NCBI GenBank assembly: GCA_041906305.1
Contig: JAYRJL010000001.1
Coordinates: 186,001 to 250,000, forward strand
DNA: 64,000 bases
From: SHVZ01 sp041906305
GTDB taxonomy: Bacteria; Pseudomonadota; Alphaproteobacteria; SHVZ01
Reading direction: 5' to 3'
The first letter of the stretch is position 1. Each line of letters starts with the position of its first letter. The notes beneath the pieces were generated by a model. That model was not told where the DNA came from, did no database searches, and saw nothing but the letters and a program-made list of their open reading frames with translations. Positions 55,659 through 62,978 of the stretch are shown piece after piece. The position numbers and the translations under genes are program-made.

Positions 55659-56397
55659 CCTTTTCCGGCGCGGCATCAGCCCATTCGAAACGAGGACTGT
55701 TACGGCGGTCGTATACGTCTACGACCGCCTCTACCAACTCATCGAAGTCGAGAAGTGTTTCTGGTCGACCCGTCCAGGGCGGTGCATTTGAGACATCGAA
55801 AAATCCGACTTGCCCGAATTGCTCTGGAGAGACGTCGTATAGCCCGATGAAGACTTGCTCGAATAGCATTGGTTCGTCTTCCGGATTCTCTCTGCCGGAC
55901 CGGAATCGAAAAGTCCGAACGGCCTGTCCGAAACTCGACGGCGTTTGCTTGTTGCCGTCTCCACAAGAGTCCGTAGGTAAGAACACCACGGCGACCATAA
56001 CCGAGTAGGGTTGCCGAATATGGTAGTCGGAAGCTTCGGCGCGCAGTTCGCCATCTACGCGTGTGTAGTTCTTGGTGTAACGCTTGGTTTTCGGATCTGA
56101 GAAATTGATGGTCTTTATCGAGACGCCCAGGCCGAGACCGAGCTCGACGGTTGAGTAGTTTACGTCGAGCTTCTTAAATCCCTTCGACGAACGGGCTTTG
56201 GACTCCTGCCCTTTGCCTGTTGGGTCCGGCAGTATTCCCGGGAAGGCATGTCTAAGCGCATTGGAGAGTCTTTGCGCGAGCGCCCGCGAGAGCGCCTCCG
56301 CGTAGTTCTTCTTTCCCTCTCGCGTGGTCGCGAGCGCTCGGTCTCCCGCGCTCAACAGCTCATCTTTGATTGAGCTAGATGGTTTGGGGTTACTCAA
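55621..56397 (-). CDS. Unknown protein, candidate restriction endonuclease
   Basis: A 258-residue protein with no recognised domain. An N-terminal charged helical part (about 1-75) leads to a conserved-looking block, DVNYSTVELGLGLGVSIKT (residues 78-96), then TKNYTRVDGELRAEASDYH and QPYSVMVAVVFLP, and an acidic C-terminus. A strand-turn with Asp78, Glu85 and Lys95 could be a diverged PD-(D/E)xK core. The gene is convergent with vsr and next to the C5 methyltransferase, the usual place for the cognate endonuclease. The assignment is inferred from neighbourhood. Confidence 0.6.
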   Translation of the reverse strand: MSNPKPSSSIKDELLSAGDRALATTREGKKNYAEALSRALAQRLSNALRHAFPGILPDPTGKGQESKARSSKGFKKLDVNYSTVELGLGLGVSIKTINFSDPKTKRYTKNYTRVDGELRAEASDYHIRQPYSVMVAVVFLPTDSCGDGNKQTPSSFGQAVRTFRFRSGRENPEDEPMLFEQVFIGLYDVSPEQFGQVGFFDVSNAPPWTGRPETLLDFDELVEAVVDVYDRRNSPRFEWADAAPEKVTEPPVEPEEDE

Positions 56398-56520
56398 CCC
56401 TCACCTTCCCCTAAATCTGAATCTGGCGGAGATGAGGCTTTACTGTATCCAGATATGTCAAATGCCAGCACTCTCGGCGCTACGCCGACGGAGGTCCGCT
56501 GAGCCGCACTATTGAAATTT

Positions 56521-56567
56521 TGGAGCGGGCGAAGGGATTCGAACCCTCGACCCCAACCTTGGCAAGG
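56521..56567 (-). other. Attachment site: 3' fragment of tRNA-Gly(GCC)
   Basis: Read on the minus strand, 47 bases give the 3' half of a tRNA-Gly: anticodon loop TTGCCAA with a partial stem, variable loop, T-arm (GGGTTCGAATCCC) and acceptor end with an encoded CCA. The sequence then diverges, so the D-arm and 5' acceptor strand are missing. Such a 3' copy marks one junction of an element inserted in a tRNA-Gly gene; the intact tRNA should lie at the other end, beyond the window. The orientation places the element to the right. Confidence 0.82.
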
Positions 56568-56650
56568 GAAGCGATACCAAGGAAATTCAACCGACTAGCA
56601 CCGAACAACACCGCACTCGCGCGCAACGGAAATGAAGGACTTAGCGCCCG

Positions 56651-57616
56651 ATGCGTGCGAGTTGCGTTCTACCATCGGTGCCTGGTCGCAACAAGGCGAC
56701 GGCACCTACCCCCGCCCGAATCTCAGTTGCCCCGAATGGAACCTGGTGCCGAACCAGTAAGGCCGCGGTCTTCGATTCGCGGATACCGGCCGAGGCCCTC
56801 CGGGTCCTCATGGCGCTCGGCGCCTACGCGGACGACCTAGGCAGATGCACGCCATCGGTCGGCACGCTGGCCGAGATGCTCAACTTAAGCCGTCGGCAGG
56901 TCCAACGGCACCTTCGGGTCGTGGAGAGGCTCGGCTACCTGCAGTCCTGGCGGCAAATCCGGGTCGACGGACGGGGCGGGCATTCGAGCAACGGATACGT
57001 GCTCAGCTTCCCGCCCGCGCCGAGCCTGCGGAGAGCACGGAACGCTGGTGATGCTCCCAGCCGCTCGGCGCCTACTGGCCACCTCCCGGATCGCTCTGGC
57101 GAAGACGACACGGGGAACGGGAACGGTGCGACACCTGACGACGCACCGATACAGAGCGGTGCGACATGCGATGCCGCCCCGGCCGCTAGCTCTGTCACAA
57201 GCTCTGTCACTCGCCTGTCGCAAGCGGTGCGACATCCCGAGGTAAGCGGTGCGACATCCGAAGGTCGGACCGGTGCGTCATCCGGTGACGCACAAACGAG
57301 CCCATTGAACTATCCCAAAGAGAACGAGCCCAAAGCCGCGGGGGCGCAGGCGCGCGAGCGCAAGGGCGGTCCGACGTCCGCCGGCGATCGGCCGAACGAA
57401 CACTATCGGCGACACGGCTCGATAGAACTCACCCGTTGGTACAATCAGGAACCACCGGAAATTCGTGATTGCCTCAACCGCTACTTCGGCACAATGACCG
57501 AAGACGAGCGGGTGACTCTGCTCATCGAAATCGGTACCGGAAAATTCACTCGGCGGATCCTGATGGAAGAGGTTCGAGCACTGGTCCCGAGTCGGGCTCT
57601 TACGGTGGCGGCATGA
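56651..57616 (+). CDS. Phage HTH protein, replication or regulatory type
   Basis: A 321-residue protein with a winged-HTH near residues 45-105 (ALRVLMALGAYADDLGRCTPSVGTLAEM, then LSRRQVQRHLRVVERLGYL), like HTH_36 replication-initiator-type phage proteins. A long low-complexity linker (about 120-260, Ser/Ala/Pro-rich) and a C-terminal module (TRWYNQEPPEIRDCLNRYFG) follow. ATG 56651 is preceded by GAAGGA at about 12 bases; GTG 56678 is the alternative. It is the first prophage gene after the attachment fragment. Function within the family is inferred. Confidence 0.72.
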   Translation: MRASCVLPSVPGRNKATAPTPARISVAPNGTWCRTSKAAVFDSRIPAEALRVLMALGAYADDLGRCTPSVGTLAEMLNLSRRQVQRHLRVVERLGYLQSWRQIRVDGRGGHSSNGYVLSFPPAPSLRRARNAGDAPSRSAPTGHLPDRSGEDDTGNGNGATPDDAPIQSGATCDAAPAASSVTSSVTRLSQAVRHPEVSGATSEGRTGASSGDAQTSPLNYPKENEPKAAGAQARERKGGPTSAGDRPNEHYRRHGSIELTRWYNQEPPEIRDCLNRYFGTMTEDERVTLLIEIGTGKFTRRILMEEVRALVPSRALTVAA

Positions 57617-58098
57617 CGCCCGAGGATATCAATGCGCAGTGGGCCGAGCTCGAGCGTCTTCAGGCCGAGGGACGATTCATCGTCCTCGCAGCGTTGTCGG
57701 GCGCCGAACGCCAAAGGCGCCTGCGCTGGCGCCGACACCCAAACCGCGACTTGGTTGTTCACGAAGTCGAGGTACCTGACGAAAAGCTCGCCGAGGCCCT
57801 GATCGCTACCGGCCGCATATCTGAGGCGGGCGCTCAGGATCGTGACCAAGTCGCCCTCGCGCTTGGCTATCTGGCTAAAGACTTCATCAATTTCGTAACG
57901 CGTTACTCAAGAGATCCATTCGGCGTCGGTAATGCTGGCACTCCGCAATCGGGAGATCGTCAGCATGTTCGGCCTGAAGAAGGGAAGCGCGACACAAGGG
58001 GATCGGTTGACGCCAGCCGAGCTCGTGGCGAACACGGTGTCGGTCCCAGCGGACCTGCGCAAGGCACTGGAGAAGGCGAAGACGGCGCGAGACGCTAA
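57613..58098 (+). CDS. Prophage protein of unknown function
   Basis: A 161-residue protein starting at ATG 57613, overlapping the previous stop as ATGA. The first 110 residues (INAQWAELERLQAEGRFIVLAALSGAERQRRLRW) are a plausible helical fold. The last 45 are Gly/Arg-rich and overlap the next gene in another frame by 134 bases. No motif is recognised. The C-terminal tail may be of little structural value, or the overlap may be a real out-of-frame gene pair. Confidence 0.6.
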   Translation: MTPEDINAQWAELERLQAEGRFIVLAALSGAERQRRLRWRRHPNRDLVVHEVEVPDEKLAEALIATGRISEAGAQDRDQVALALGYLAKDFINFVTRYSRDPFGVGNAGTPQSGDRQHVRPEEGKRDTRGSVDASRARGEHGVGPSGPAQGTGEGEDGARR

Positions 58099-58489
58099 GC
58101 GAGCGGCGGCGGCTAAGGTCCGTGAGCTCGTTCAAGCGAACCTGGCGCTGAAGGGCGGCTTCGGCGGCGGTCTTTCGGACTACGAACAGCAGATGAGCGA
58201 GGCGCTCGGAGCCGAACGTGAAGCCCGAGAAGCATACGCATACGCGGCGGGCCAAGCCGCCGCTCTTCGGCCCGCCTACGGAGACGCCGTCGCCGGCGTC
58301 TTAACTCCCGAACGTCGACGTATCGCGCTCGAGGCCGTCGCTCTCATGGAGAAGCTGAACGGCCTGATCGCCGACATCAACGCCTGCTATCACGAAGTCG
58401 ATCTCGCCTACGACTCCCACGGGCAGCGCGTCGCGTTCCCGAACGAGATTTGGGCACAGCTGAAGGCTGCCGCGGGAGTGGAGAACTAA
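57965..58489 (+). CDS. Prophage protein of unknown function, helical
   Basis: A 174-residue, mostly alpha-helical protein with Ala/Glu/Lys-rich heptads (KALEKAKTARDAKRAAAAKVREL). ATG 57965 (MFGLKKGSA) is preferred over 57932 because it reduces the overlap with the preceding gene. No conserved catalytic motif is seen. The next gene starts 1 base after its stop. It could be a scaffolding or head-completion protein, but nothing in the sequence fixes that. Confidence 0.6.
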   Translation: MFGLKKGSATQGDRLTPAELVANTVSVPADLRKALEKAKTARDAKRAAAAKVRELVQANLALKGGFGGGLSDYEQQMSEALGAEREAREAYAYAAGQAAALRPAYGDAVAGVLTPERRRIALEAVALMEKLNGLIADINACYHEVDLAYDSHGQRVAFPNEIWAQLKAAAGVEN

Positions 58490-58490
58490 C

Positions 58491-59069
58491 GTGAAGCCGC
58501 GGCCCAGAGGAAGCGCACCGCCAGTCCATATCCGGGTCGTCGGCGACATCGGGGGGCCTAATGGCTTCTCGGGCTTCGGCGCTGCGAAGCTGGTGCGGGC
58601 CTCGCCGCTCTCGAGCATCCACCTCGAGATAGACAGCTTCGGCGGCGAAGTCGGCGAAGGCCTAGAACTCTTGGACGCTCTGGCGGACCACCCACACCGG
58701 GTCATGACCAAGGTGATCGGCCATGCTCACTCGATGGCAGCAATCCTCGCCCTCGCAGGCGATCTTCGGCTGATCAAGAGAACTGGAAGCATCCTATTTC
58801 ACCGTCCGGAGCTCGCCGATCGCCAGGTCTTCCGGCTTGAGGATCTCTCAACGCCCGCCCTTGCGAAGATCGCGGCCGACATTGAGAGCACTACAGAACT
58901 GCTCGTCTCGATTGTCGCAAGATCTTATCGCAACCAACATCTGCTCGTTCGCGCATGGTTTGACTCGGAGCGGCTATTCGACGCTGCGACTGCCGTCCGC
59001 ACAGGACTAGTTCACGGGCTCATCAGTGACCGCGCGCCGGAACCGACGCGACGGCGGAGGGTCCACTAG
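58491..59069 (+). CDS. ClpP-like prophage protease
   Basis: A 192-residue ClpP/crotonase-fold serine protease. The oxyanion loop is IDSFGGEVGEGLEL, the nucleophile Ser81 lies in GHAHSMAAIL, and His104 is in ILFHRP. The family is the phage head-maturation (Clp) peptidase type, normally encoded after the portal gene. Here it comes before the terminase genes, an unusual order. The start is GTG 58491 and the end overlaps the HNH gene. A third catalytic Asp is not certain. Confidence 0.8.
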   Translation: MKPRPRGSAPPVHIRVVGDIGGPNGFSGFGAAKLVRASPLSSIHLEIDSFGGEVGEGLELLDALADHPHRVMTKVIGHAHSMAAILALAGDLRLIKRTGSILFHRPELADRQVFRLEDLSTPALAKIAADIESTTELLVSIVARSYRNQHLLVRAWFDSERLFDAATAVRTGLVHGLISDRAPEPTRRRRVH

Positions 59070-59545
59070 TGCCTACAGCTCCTCTCCGCCATTGCCCGGC
59101 CCCTGGTCATCCCCTCTTCACCGGTGCCTCTTGCCCGGCGTGTGTCGCCCGGCGCCGAGCTGCTGCTGATGCTCGACGACCGAGCGCTCGCCGGCGAGGC
59201 TACGACGCCTGGTGGGAGCGAGAGAGCAAGGCTTTCCTCTCTCTGCCCGGCAACGATCGCTGCGCCTGCGGGTGCGGCCGGCCGGCTGACATGGTGGACC
59301 ACAGAGTGGCGCCGAAGGGTGACATGACCCTCTTCCGCGACAAGTCCAATTGGCAGCCGTTCAACTCGAGCTGCAACACCCGGAAGGCGATCCTGTCGGA
59401 AGGTGCGTTCGGTCGACCGGCCAAGGGAGGGGGAGGTCAAAAACCGAGCGAGGGGGACAAGGACCGACAGGGGGATCTTGCGCGCACACGCACCGAGAAA
59501 AATGGGGGGGACCTTCATAGGGGCCCCCTTTTTGAGGTGGTCTGA
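59069..59545 (+). CDS. HNH-type phage nuclease
   Basis: A 158-residue protein with a cysteine-rich N-terminus (PAPGHPLFTGASCPACVARRR) and an HNH-like core CGCGRPADMVDHRVAPKG, NWQPFNSSCNTRK. Phage HNH proteins next to the terminase help DNA packaging. The last His of the canonical H-N-H is Asn here (CNTRK), so activity may be altered. GTG 59069 overlaps the protease stop. The C-terminus (KPSEGDKDRQGDLARTRTEKNGG) is charged and unstructured. Confidence 0.75.
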   Translation: MPTAPLRHCPAPGHPLFTGASCPACVARRRAAADARRPSARRRGYDAWWERESKAFLSLPGNDRCACGCGRPADMVDHRVAPKGDMTLFRDKSNWQPFNSSCNTRKAILSEGAFGRPAKGGGGQKPSEGDKDRQGDLARTRTEKNGGDLHRGPLFEVV

Positions 59546-59967
59546 TGGGCGCCGCTATCGTGCCGTTCTCTCGCAAACCCGGCACCGGCGCACGCCGGCC
59601 GATCACCCTGCCGTGCCCGAAGCACCTGTGCGGTGCGGCTCGCGCGGAGTGGCAGCGGGTGGTGAAGGCAACGCGAGGCGCACGCACCCTAGCCCCCGAG
59701 AACTCCGCGATCCTCGAGGCCTATTGCCTCGCCTTCGCGCGCTGGCGCCAGGCCGAGGTCGAGCTCGCTAAGGACGGGCCGATCATCCTGTCTAAGAAGA
59801 CGAAGACACCGATGCACAACCCTTGGCACGCGGTCGCGATCAAGGAGCGCGCGGCCATGCTGCGCTTCGCGGATCAGCTCGGCTTCACGCCGAGGATGCG
59901 AGGCAAGGTAGAGGGTGTGAAGGGTGACGGCGACGATGGCGGATGGGGGGACGACCTCCTTGCGTAG
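59545..59967 (+). CDS. Terminase small subunit (P27 family)
   Basis: A 140-residue DNA-packaging initiator of the P27/HK97 type. The conserved region is CPKHLCGAARAEWQRVVKATRGAR with NSAILEAYCLAFARWRQAEVEL, then NPWHAVAIKERAAMLRFADQLGFTP, all helical. It binds the packaging start site and activates the large terminase. ATG 59545 overlaps the HNH stop; the end overlaps the large subunit by about 30 bases. Confidence 0.85.
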   Translation: MGAAIVPFSRKPGTGARRPITLPCPKHLCGAARAEWQRVVKATRGARTLAPENSAILEAYCLAFARWRQAEVELAKDGPIILSKKTKTPMHNPWHAVAIKERAAMLRFADQLGFTPRMRGKVEGVKGDGDDGGWGDDLLA

Positions 59968-61699
59968 TCCGCTCTTCAACCCCGATCCGACCCTCTATGC
60001 CGATCCGGTCGGCAGAGCCGCGCGCATGCTGCGGTTCGTGCGCCGTCTCAAACTCTGGGAGGGCGACGCCGCCGGCCAGGCTTTCCCGGTAAAAGCCTTT
60101 CAGGAGGCGATCACTCTACGGATTTATGGACCGGCGACGCCGGACGGAAAGCCGCTGGTTCGCACCGCAGCTCTCTGGCTTCCGCGCGGTAACGCCAAGA
60201 CGACTCTCGCTGCCGCTTACGCACTCGGACATCACATTGGACCCGAGGCCGTCGCTGGCGGGCAGGTGGTGACCGCCGCAGCCGATGCGGAGAATGCGGG
60301 CATCGCCTTCCGATCGGCATTCGAGATGGTGAAGCAGGATCGAGTGCTGATGGATCGGGTACAGCCGATCGAGTCTCGAAAGATCCTCCGGCACCCACGC
60401 ACCCGGGGCACCTTCAAGGCAATCAGCACCGAGGCCTACAGCAAACACGGCCTCAACGTGTCGTTCTTTCTTGCCGACGAGGTGCACGCTTGGCCGCCGG
60501 TCGAGGCGCGAAAGCTCTTCAAGGTGGTGACCGACTCGATGGTAAAGCGTAAGCACCCGTTGACGATCATCATCTCGACGGCTGGCGAAGGGCAAGGCGG
60601 CCTCGCCTGGGACCTGTGGCGATACTCGCATCGCGTGGCTGCTGGCGAGATCGATGATCCGACGTTCGCGCCGATCATCTTCGCGGCTGACTCCGGAGCC
60701 GACTGGCGGGACGAGCGGGTTTGGACAGATTGCAACCCGGCTCTCGCGTGCGGCTTCGCCAACATCCAAGAGCTGAGGACAAAGGCGAAGCGCTTAGAGC
60801 ACTTCCCAGCCGACGTCGCCGACTTCAAACGATTTCATCTCAACATCTGGACAGAAGGGGCTGTGACCCCTTGGGTCGATTTGAGCCTCTACGACCAGGC
60901 GGAACCGCTTACGCCGGTGGACGAGCTCAGGGGGCGCCGTTGCTATGTCGGCGTCGACCTATCGAGCGTCGAAGATCTGACTGCCGCGGTGGCTGTGTTC
61001 CCCGACGAAGACGGTGAGGATCCGGGGTACGACGTGCTGGCCATGTTCTTCCTGCCCGAGGCCAACATTGATCGGAAGAGCGAGCAAGACCGAGCCGACT
61101 ACATCCGCTGGGCGGATGAAGGACACCTGATCCTGACTCCCGGCAACGTCGTCGATCAGGAAATGGTGATCGATTATGTCGCTGGCCTTGCCGATCTCTA
61201 CGACGTCGCCGAGGTGCCGATTGACCGATACAACGCTACGGCGGCCATGACCGCTCTGCAAAAAAGGGGACTGACAGTCGCGCAGTTCGGGCAGGGCTTT
61301 CTCTCGATGGCGGCGCCAGTGAGGGAGCTGAAGCGGGCAATCCTGAAAAGGAAATTTCGTCACGGCGGAAACCCTCTCCTGCGCCTCTGCTTCGGCAATG
61401 TCGTCGTCGACAAGGACGCCGCCGAGAACGAGAAGTTCACGAAAGAGCGAGCGAGGGGTCGCATCGATGGCGCTGTCGGTGCCGCAATGGGCATCGGACG
61501 CGCGTTGGCGAATGCGGGAGCGGTCTCGATCTTCGATCGCCCTGAGCTTTGGGCCGCCACCAAGGCGACCGCTCCCGCTACAGGCGACGACGGGTCTTGG
61601 GATCCCGAGATTCTGAAGGACATGACGCACCCGCTCTTCGCCGAGCACAAGCGCCGGTTCGAAGACTGGCAGGACACACACAGCGCGGAGGACGACTGA
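59936..61699 (+). CDS. Terminase large subunit
   Basis: A 587-residue packaging motor from ATG 59936; GTG 59924 is in frame and possible. Walker A is WLPRGNAKTTLA (81-92), Walker B FLADEVHAW (178-186) with the catalytic Glu182, and the nuclease domain has YVGVDLSSVEDLTA and a downstream D/E cluster near PIDRYNA. The C-terminal ~60 residues are acidic. The order small-large-portal is typical. Codon use differs from the chromosomal genes left of 53.7 kb. Confidence 0.92.
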   Translation: MADGGTTSLRSPLFNPDPTLYADPVGRAARMLRFVRRLKLWEGDAAGQAFPVKAFQEAITLRIYGPATPDGKPLVRTAALWLPRGNAKTTLAAAYALGHHIGPEAVAGGQVVTAAADAENAGIAFRSAFEMVKQDRVLMDRVQPIESRKILRHPRTRGTFKAISTEAYSKHGLNVSFFLADEVHAWPPVEARKLFKVVTDSMVKRKHPLTIIISTAGEGQGGLAWDLWRYSHRVAAGEIDDPTFAPIIFAADSGADWRDERVWTDCNPALACGFANIQELRTKAKRLEHFPADVADFKRFHLNIWTEGAVTPWVDLSLYDQAEPLTPVDELRGRRCYVGVDLSSVEDLTAAVAVFPDEDGEDPGYDVLAMFFLPEANIDRKSEQDRADYIRWADEGHLILTPGNVVDQEMVIDYVAGLADLYDVAEVPIDRYNATAAMTALQKRGLTVAQFGQGFLSMAAPVRELKRAILKRKFRHGGNPLLRLCFGNVVVDKDAAENEKFTKERARGRIDGAVGAAMGIGRALANAGAVSIFDRPELWAATKATAPATGDDGSWDPEILKDMTHPLFAEHKRRFEDWQDTHSAEDD

Positions 61700-62976
61700 T
61701 GCTCGGACGACTCAGGTCCCTCTTTGCCAGGCGCACGACCGAGCCGCAGCGCGCCGGTCAGCAAGTGACACTGAGCGCATGGCTCGAAAGGACTGACGCT
61801 GGCGTTTATGTGGACGCCGACCATGCGCTGCAGGTCGCCACGGTGTTTGCCTGCTCGACCTTGACCGCGCGCACGGTCGGAATGCTCCCGTGGAACGTCT
61901 TTGCAGCGAAGGAAGACACGTCGGCCGGTAACGAACGATTGGACGATCATCCCGTCGCTTGGTTGCTGCATCGGGCGCCGAACGCTGAGACGACCGCTAA
62001 AGCCTGGCGTGAGGCCATGGTGCTTTCGATCCTGCTCGAAGGAAATGCCTTTGCTGAGATCGAGCGTGACACGACCGGTCGTCCATATGCGCTGTGGCCC
62101 ATTCGCGCTGGTCGCGTAGCGCTGCATCGCGATCAGGCGACAGGAGCGCTCCGGTACAAAGTAACAGGCACCCAAGGCGGAGATGTTTGGCTGTCAGCTG
62201 ACGACATGCTCCATTTCAAAGGCCCGTCGCTCGATGGCGTCACTGGCCTTTCCGTGGTCGAGTACGCCAAGCAGTCGATCGGCCTCTCTGTGGTGCAGGA
62301 GCGCTTCGCTTCCCGCTTCATTGCCAATCAGGCCTCGCCCTCGGGCATCGTGACCGTGAAGGGCTCGATTACGCCGGATGGCATGAAGCGGATGCGCGCC
62401 GAGCTCGACCAGGTGGTGAAGGGCCCCCGGAACGCGGGCCGCTTCCTGATCAGTGACGGCGCCGTCGACTTCAAGTCGATCGGTGTGACGCCCCAGGACG
62501 CGGAGTTTCTAGCGCAGCGGCGGTTCTCGGTTGAGGAGATCGCGCGCTGGTTTGGGGTGCCACCCCAGAAGATCGGTGACACGTCGAAGCAGACCTTCGC
62601 TAACTATGAACAGGCGAACATTGCCTTCCTCACCGATACGCTGCTGCCGTTGATCACCGGCCTTGAGCAAGAGGTCAATCGCAAGCTCTTTCGCCGGGCC
62701 ATGACCGGCCGTGGCCAACCCTTCAGCAAGATCAACGTGGCGGCGATCGCCCGCGCGGACATGGAGAAGCGCACCCGCGCATACGCTCTGGGTCGGCAGT
62801 GGGGATGGTTCTCGGTGAACGACATTCGCCGAATGGAGGACCTGGAGCCGATCGGGCCGGAAGGCGATGAGTACCTGCGGCCGCTGAACATGACGCCTCT
62901 TGGTTCGGACGCCGACGTGGATCCGAGCGACCGTGCCACGGCCGAGCTGGTGCGCCTTGGCGCACGGAGGAGCTGA
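61699..62976 (+). CDS. Phage portal protein (HK97 type)
   Basis: A 425-residue portal protein that forms the dodecameric DNA channel of the capsid. Seen are the N-terminal VATVFACSTLTARTVGMLPW, ILLEGNAFAEIERD, LSADDMLHFKGPSLDGVTGLSVVEYA and the wing/stem stretch RRFSVEEIARWFGVPPQKIGD, with KQTFANYEQANIAFLTDTLLPLI near the end. ATG 61699 overlaps the terminase stop by one base. Length is normal for the family. Confidence 0.9.
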   Translation: MLGRLRSLFARRTTEPQRAGQQVTLSAWLERTDAGVYVDADHALQVATVFACSTLTARTVGMLPWNVFAAKEDTSAGNERLDDHPVAWLLHRAPNAETTAKAWREAMVLSILLEGNAFAEIERDTTGRPYALWPIRAGRVALHRDQATGALRYKVTGTQGGDVWLSADDMLHFKGPSLDGVTGLSVVEYAKQSIGLSVVQERFASRFIANQASPSGIVTVKGSITPDGMKRMRAELDQVVKGPRNAGRFLISDGAVDFKSIGVTPQDAEFLAQRRFSVEEIARWFGVPPQKIGDTSKQTFANYEQANIAFLTDTLLPLITGLEQEVNRKLFRRAMTGRGQPFSKINVAAIARADMEKRTRAYALGRQWGWFSVNDIRRMEDLEPIGPEGDEYLRPLNMTPLGSDADVDPSDRATAELVRLGARRS

Positions 62977-62978
62977 AC

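Noticed and set aside
56520..56840. Plus-strand open frame starting MERAKGFEPSTPTLA
   Set aside because: This is the well-known spurious translation of the 3' end of a tRNA gene read backward; it is the tRNA-Gly attachment fragment and not a protein.
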